Below are positions 59,388-64,000 of a DNA stretch of 64,000 bases, in pieces. The stretch's first letter is position 1. Every line of letters starts with the position of its first letter. Origin of the DNA: Aequorivita vitellina (GTDB lineage Bacteria > Bacteroidota > Bacteroidia > Flavobacteriales > Flavobacteriaceae). The notes beneath the pieces were generated by a model. The model was not told where the DNA came from and searched no databases. It worked only from the letters and a program-made list of their open reading frames with translations. The position numbers and the translations under genes are program-made. Where the stretch lies: the NCBI RefSeq assembly GCF_022008365.1, contig NZ_JAIRBA010000004.1:62001-126000 (forward strand). Direction: 5' to 3'.

Positions 59388-60932
59388 ATGCAAATGAAAA
59401 TCAATAACTTGTTGCCAATCGTTGGCGCTATTTTTTTTATAATTATTGCGTTTTCTTCCTGCCAGAAAGAAACCTCTCTTATTGGTTCTGAATTATTAGG
59501 AACAGAAATTCCGAATGGAATTCTAGACGACTCACAAACCGTTATATCATACAGCAGAAAAATGGGGCCCGTGCAGAGCAATAGATTACCTTCCTATCAA
59601 TTTGGTGTTTACAACGACCCTGTTTACGGCAAATCTACAGTAGATTTATTGAGCCAGCTTACACTGGAAAGTAACGATCCTAAATTTGGAGACAGTGCTG
59701 TTGTAGATAGTGTATTTGTTTATTTGCCCTATTATAGTACCGAAACTACGGTGGACAGTGTTACCACTTACGAACTCGATTCAATATACGGGACCACACC
59801 AATAAACCTTTCAATATATCAATCAAAGTATTTTCTAAGAGAATACGATCCAGATTTTGGTTTTGAGGAATTTCAAAATTATTATTCAAATCAAGGCCCA
59901 CTTTTTGAAGACTACAAAGGCGAAGAGCTTGCTACAGTAACCGATTTTATTCCCACAAAAAACGGCTATCTTTTTAATGAAGGTGAAGAAAACGAAATTA
60001 AAATCCCACCCGGATTACGCGTAAAATTAGACTCCACTTTCTTCCAAACCAATATAATTGATATGGAAGGAACTCCCGAATTGCGCAACAGCAACAACTT
60101 TAAAAACTTTTTAAGAGGTCTATATTTTGATGTAAATTCAACTACAGATAATGGAAGTCTTTTTATTTTTGATGCTTCCAAAGCTTTTGTCACGATTTAT
60201 TACAACTTTAAAAATGATGATGATGAGCGCGAAAACGGCACTTTTAAATTAAATTTTAATGGAGGTATAAGTGTAAACACATTCACAAATCAACTTCCAT
60301 CTCAAATAGAAACTGCAGTAGAAAATCCAAATATTGAAACCGGAAACGAAAACCTATATTTGCGTGGTGGCGATGGTATAATTTCGGTTATAGAACTCTT
60401 CGGAAAAGATAATGACAACAATGGAGTGGCAGATCAACTTGAAACACTTCGCGATAAAAAATGGCTCATTAACGAAGCGAATCTAATATTATATGTAAAT
60501 CAAGATTTAATGGTTGGCGGCGCTACAGAACCCGAAAGAATTGTAATTTACGATTTAAAAAACAGCAATGTTTTGGCAGATTACAATCAAGACCCAACAG
60601 ATGGTTTAGAACCTATTGATGCAATTACAAATCATTACGGCAAGTTGCAGAGAGGAAGCGATGGCAATGGCGAATATTATAAGTTAAAAATCACGAAGCA
60701 CATTAGCAATTTAATAAATAATGACAGTACAAATGTGCCTTTAGGAATTGTGGTTTCACAAAACGTGCTTACCCGCACCACTCAAAAACTACTGAACCCA
60801 ATGGAACCAAGTATTTCTGAAATTCCTTCAAGTACAGTTGTTTCTCCAGAAGGAACCATTCTCCACGGAAATGCATCGCCAAACCAAGAAAAGCGATTAA
60901 AACTTCAAATTTATTATACCGAACCAAATTAA
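59388..60932 (+). CDS. DUF4270 lipoprotein
   Basis: The 514-residue protein has a lipoprotein signal (FFIIIAFSSCQKE, Cys near 25) followed by the DUF4270 beta-rich domain. Its start is LIGSELLGTEI, then QTVISYSRKMGPVQSNRLPSYQFGVYNDPVYGKSTVDLLSQL. Members occur throughout Bacteroidota and have no known function. The start could be either 59388 or 59394. It lies upstream of glmS with a 9-nt gap, so co-transcription is likely. Confidence 0.85.
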   Translation: MQMKINNLLPIVGAIFFIIIAFSSCQKETSLIGSELLGTEIPNGILDDSQTVISYSRKMGPVQSNRLPSYQFGVYNDPVYGKSTVDLLSQLTLESNDPKFGDSAVVDSVFVYLPYYSTETTVDSVTTYELDSIYGTTPINLSIYQSKYFLREYDPDFGFEEFQNYYSNQGPLFEDYKGEELATVTDFIPTKNGYLFNEGEENEIKIPPGLRVKLDSTFFQTNIIDMEGTPELRNSNNFKNFLRGLYFDVNSTTDNGSLFIFDASKAFVTIYYNFKNDDDERENGTFKLNFNGGISVNTFTNQLPSQIETAVENPNIETGNENLYLRGGDGIISVIELFGKDNDNNGVADQLETLRDKKWLINEANLILYVNQDLMVGGATEPERIVIYDLKNSNVLADYNQDPTDGLEPIDAITNHYGKLQRGSDGNGEYYKLKITKHISNLINNDSTNVPLGIVVSQNVLTRTTQKLLNPMEPSISEIPSSTVVSPEGTILHGNASPNQEKRLKLQIYYTEPN

Positions 60933-60941
60933 AAGTAGAAT

Positions 60942-62789
60942 ATGTGTGGAATTGTAGGCTATATTGGCAAAAGAGAAGCATATCCAATAATTCTTAACGG
61001 ATTAAAACGTTTAGAATACAGAGGCTATGACAGTGCTGGAATTGCACTTTTTGACGGCACAGACATTCAATTGTGCAAAACCAAAGGTAAAGTTGCAAGT
61101 CTAGAAGAGAAAGCAGAAAAAAACATTAACCGCACTGGTAATTTGGGCATAGGGCATACCCGATGGGCAACCCACGGAATTCCAAACGATGTAAACAGCC
61201 ACCCACATTATTCTAACAGCGGCGACTTAGTTATAATACACAACGGTATAATTGAAAATTACGGCTCAATTAAAAAAGAGTTGCTGAACAGAGGCTACAC
61301 TTTTAAGTCTGATACAGACACCGAAGTTTTAGTAAACCTTATTGAAGATATTCAAATTAAAGAAGACGTAAAACTTGGAAAAGCTGTGCAAATTGCTTTA
61401 AACCAAGTGGTAGGAGCTTACGCAATAGCACTTTTCGACAAAAAGAAACCTAACGAAATCGTAGTTGCAAAACTGGGCAGTCCATTAGCAATTGGTATTG
61501 GCGATGACGAGTTTTTTGTTGCCAGCGATGCTTCACCATTCATAGAATTCACAAACAATGCTATCTATTTAGAAGATGATGAAATGGCAATTATACGTCT
61601 AGGGCGCGATGTTAAAGTACGCAAAATAAAAGACGATATTGTTGTAGCTCCTTATATTCAAGAACTTCAACTTAATTTGGAGCAAATTGAAAAAGGCGGC
61701 TACGATCATTTTATGCTTAAAGAAATATTCGAGCAGCCTTCAGTTATTAAAGACACCTACCGAGGCAGATTACTCGCAGACCAAGGCATAGTGAGACTGG
61801 GCGGACTCGAAAATTATATAGAAAAATTTACAAACGCAGACCGCATTATAATTGTTGCTTGCGGAACCTCGTGGCACGCAGGCTTAGTTGCCGAATATAT
61901 TTTTGAAGATTTAGTACGCATTCCAGTTGAGGTAGAATACGCTTCCGAATTCCGTTATCGCAATCCAATAATTTCAGAAAAAGATGTTGTAATTGCCATC
62001 TCTCAAAGTGGTGAAACAGCAGACACACTGGCCGCAATAAAACTTGCAAAGTCAAAAGGTGCTTTCGTTTACGGGGTTTGTAATGTAGTCGGCTCTACAA
62101 TTTCCAGAGAAACGCACACTGGAACGTATACGCATGCGGGACCAGAAATTGGGGTTGCTTCTACAAAAGCATTTACCACACAAATAACGGTTTTAACAAT
62201 GATGGCTTTGCGTTTGGCAAAAGCCAAAGGCACTATTAGCCAAAGCGATTTTATGCTTTACTTACGGGCATTGGAACTAATTCCTAATCAAGTTGAAGAG
62301 GCATTAAAAACGGACGATAAAATTACAGAAATCTCAGCCGTATTTAAAGATGCAAGAAACTTCCTTTACTTGGGAAGAGGTTACAACTTTCCAGTAGCTT
62401 TGGAAGGCGCTTTAAAACTAAAAGAAATTTCATACATTCACGCAGAAGGCTATCCAGCTGCCGAAATGAAGCACGGACCAATTGCTTTGATAGACGAACA
62501 GATGCCCGTTGTGGTTATTGCAATAAAAAGCGACCATTACGATAAAGTTGTAAGCAACATTCAAGAAATAAAAGCTAGAAAAGGAAAAATTATTGCCGTG
62601 GTTTCAAAAGGAGATACGGTGGTAAAAGAAATGGCAGATTACGTTATGGAAGTTCCACATACTACGGAAGCTCTAACGCCACTGTTAACTACCATTCCAC
62701 TGCAATTGCTTTCTTACCATATTGCGGTAATGTTGGGCAGAAACGTAGATCAACCAAGAAATTTGGCGAAATCTGTTACTGTTGAATAG
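60942..62789 (+). CDS. glmS: Glutamine-fructose-6-phosphate aminotransferase
   Basis: The enzyme makes glucosamine-6-phosphate, the first committed step to UDP-GlcNAc for peptidoglycan. The N-terminal glutaminase has the catalytic Cys after the initiator (MCGIVGYIG), and LEYRGYDSAGIAL, HTRWATHG and HNGIIENY. Two SIS domains follow (VACGTSWHAGLVAEY ... ISQSGETADTLAAIKLAK; LGRGYNFPVALEGALKLKEISYIHAEGYPAAEMKHGPIALID). The C-terminus is NLAKSVTVE. Length 615 is standard. Confidence 0.97.
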   Translation: MCGIVGYIGKREAYPIILNGLKRLEYRGYDSAGIALFDGTDIQLCKTKGKVASLEEKAEKNINRTGNLGIGHTRWATHGIPNDVNSHPHYSNSGDLVIIHNGIIENYGSIKKELLNRGYTFKSDTDTEVLVNLIEDIQIKEDVKLGKAVQIALNQVVGAYAIALFDKKKPNEIVVAKLGSPLAIGIGDDEFFVASDASPFIEFTNNAIYLEDDEMAIIRLGRDVKVRKIKDDIVVAPYIQELQLNLEQIEKGGYDHFMLKEIFEQPSVIKDTYRGRLLADQGIVRLGGLENYIEKFTNADRIIIVACGTSWHAGLVAEYIFEDLVRIPVEVEYASEFRYRNPIISEKDVVIAISQSGETADTLAAIKLAKSKGAFVYGVCNVVGSTISRETHTGTYTHAGPEIGVASTKAFTTQITVLTMMALRLAKAKGTISQSDFMLYLRALELIPNQVEEALKTDDKITEISAVFKDARNFLYLGRGYNFPVALEGALKLKEISYIHAEGYPAAEMKHGPIALIDEQMPVVVIAIKSDHYDKVVSNIQEIKARKGKIIAVVSKGDTVVKEMADYVMEVPHTTEALTPLLTTIPLQLLSYHIAVMLGRNVDQPRNLAKSVTVE

Positions 62790-62827
62790 ATACTTTTAAA
62801 GAAGAAAAATACAGTTTTAGAAATTAT

Positions 62828-62866
62828 AAAACGGTTTAAGCTACCATGTAGATTAAACCGTTTTTG
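62828..62866 (+). terminator. Intrinsic terminator of glmS
   Basis: A perfect 12-bp stem (AAAACGGTTTAA and its complement) has a 13-nt loop and a T tract. Confidence 0.9.
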
Positions 62867-63037
62867 TTATTTGCTCATTTTGCTTCTGTTTTAAAATATT
62901 TCGCGCAAACTATCGAATTAACTACCGATAGACGTTTATTAATTAAAAGGATTAAGCCCTATTTTTACTATACTTAACCCGAATTAAAATCTTGATATCA
63001 CGCTTTACAATGAACCCCAAATTTTTTAAACATTCCA

Positions 63038-63069
63038 TTGCAATTATCATCCAGAAAAAACTATCTTTG
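63038..63069 (+). promoter_or_regulatory. atpD promoter
   Basis: TTG at 63038-63040, a 21-nt spacer and TATCTTTG at 63062-63069 fit the Bacteroidota sigma-A consensus. The inferred start gives a leader of about 55-58 nt. Confidence 0.75.
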
Positions 63070-63115
63070 CACCGTTCAAAATAGGGGTGGTTTTTTCGCC
63101 CTTAGATAACTATAA

Positions 63116-64000
<885 letters not shown>

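Overview
The window is a stretch of chromosome from a low-GC member of the Bacteroidota, almost certainly a marine-type Flavobacteriaceae (Aequorivita-like, but the genus is a guess). The evidence is the TAnnTTTG-type promoters and absence of clear Shine-Dalgarno sequences, a type IX secretion (T9SS) C-terminal sorting domain, bacterial GGGP synthase, DUF3098/DUF3127/DUF4270/DUF4301 proteins, TonB-dependent receptor architecture, a long-insert LeuRS, and gene orders such as ftsX-DUF3098-uppP-truB. No rRNA, tRNA, CRISPR array, prophage or insertion sequence was recognised. Most of the window is core chromosome; the accessory content is a restriction-modification island, one toxin-antitoxin pair and many short dispersed palindromes.

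Layout. 0-10 kb: a saccharopine-dehydrogenase-like enzyme, a YugP-like zinc peptidase, leuS, a UbiA-type prenyltransferase, then the envelope operon ftsX-DUF3098-uppP-truB and a TonB-like protein. 10-18 kb: tag, a truncated TPR protein, a secreted agmatine-deiminase/PAD-type enzyme with T9SS tail, yefM-yoeB, aat, a DUF3127 protein, a flavin reductase, a histidine kinase, HIT and greA. 18-30 kb: a Rieske-like lipoprotein, a TonB receptor controlled by a TPP riboswitch, a hybrid kinase facing an NtrC-type sigma-54 activator, a PepSY-like secreted protein, DUF4301-arfB, and a second vitamin-uptake operon (thiamine-binding YkoF/MTH1187-like protein, PnuC/PnuT-type permease, NadR-like kinase). 30-37 kb: GGGP synthase, phosphopantetheinyl transferase, ahcY, then a C5-methyltransferase / Eco47II-like restriction enzyme / Vsr island, followed by a methionine aminotransferase and omega-amidase. 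37-51 kb: envelope lipoproteins, comF, glyS, a large SprA-like outer-membrane barrel, xth, an aldo/keto reductase, an acyl-CoA dehydrogenase and radA. 51-64 kb: a propeller-type sensor kinase with its LuxR-type regulator, an esterase-like protein lacking the usual serine, the panC-panD-flippase operon, a GT5-like single-domain protein, a DUF4270 lipoprotein, glmS, and the 5' part of atpD, which runs off the window.

How genes work together. The riboswitch-controlled outer-membrane receptor and the YkoF-like/PnuT/kinase operon, about 7 kb apart, together look like a thiamine (or precursor) salvage route. ahcY, the glutamine-dependent methionine aminotransferase and omega-amidase form a methionine-recycling neighbourhood interrupted by the restriction island. 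The hybrid kinase and NtrC-type regulator are probably one phosphorelay, with the adjacent secreted PepSY-like gene as a possible target.

The observations I would follow first are: a near-perfect 16-bp palindrome between the -7 box and start codon of the HTH-fused methyltransferase; the TPP riboswitch and its terminator; a heptamer repeat and an AT-rich insert inside leuS; palindromic elements sitting at start or stop codons; and degenerate enzymes (esterase-like, GT5-like, Rieske-like). I do not see a wholly new multi-gene defence or metabolic system. All family calls are from reading the translations, without any database search.
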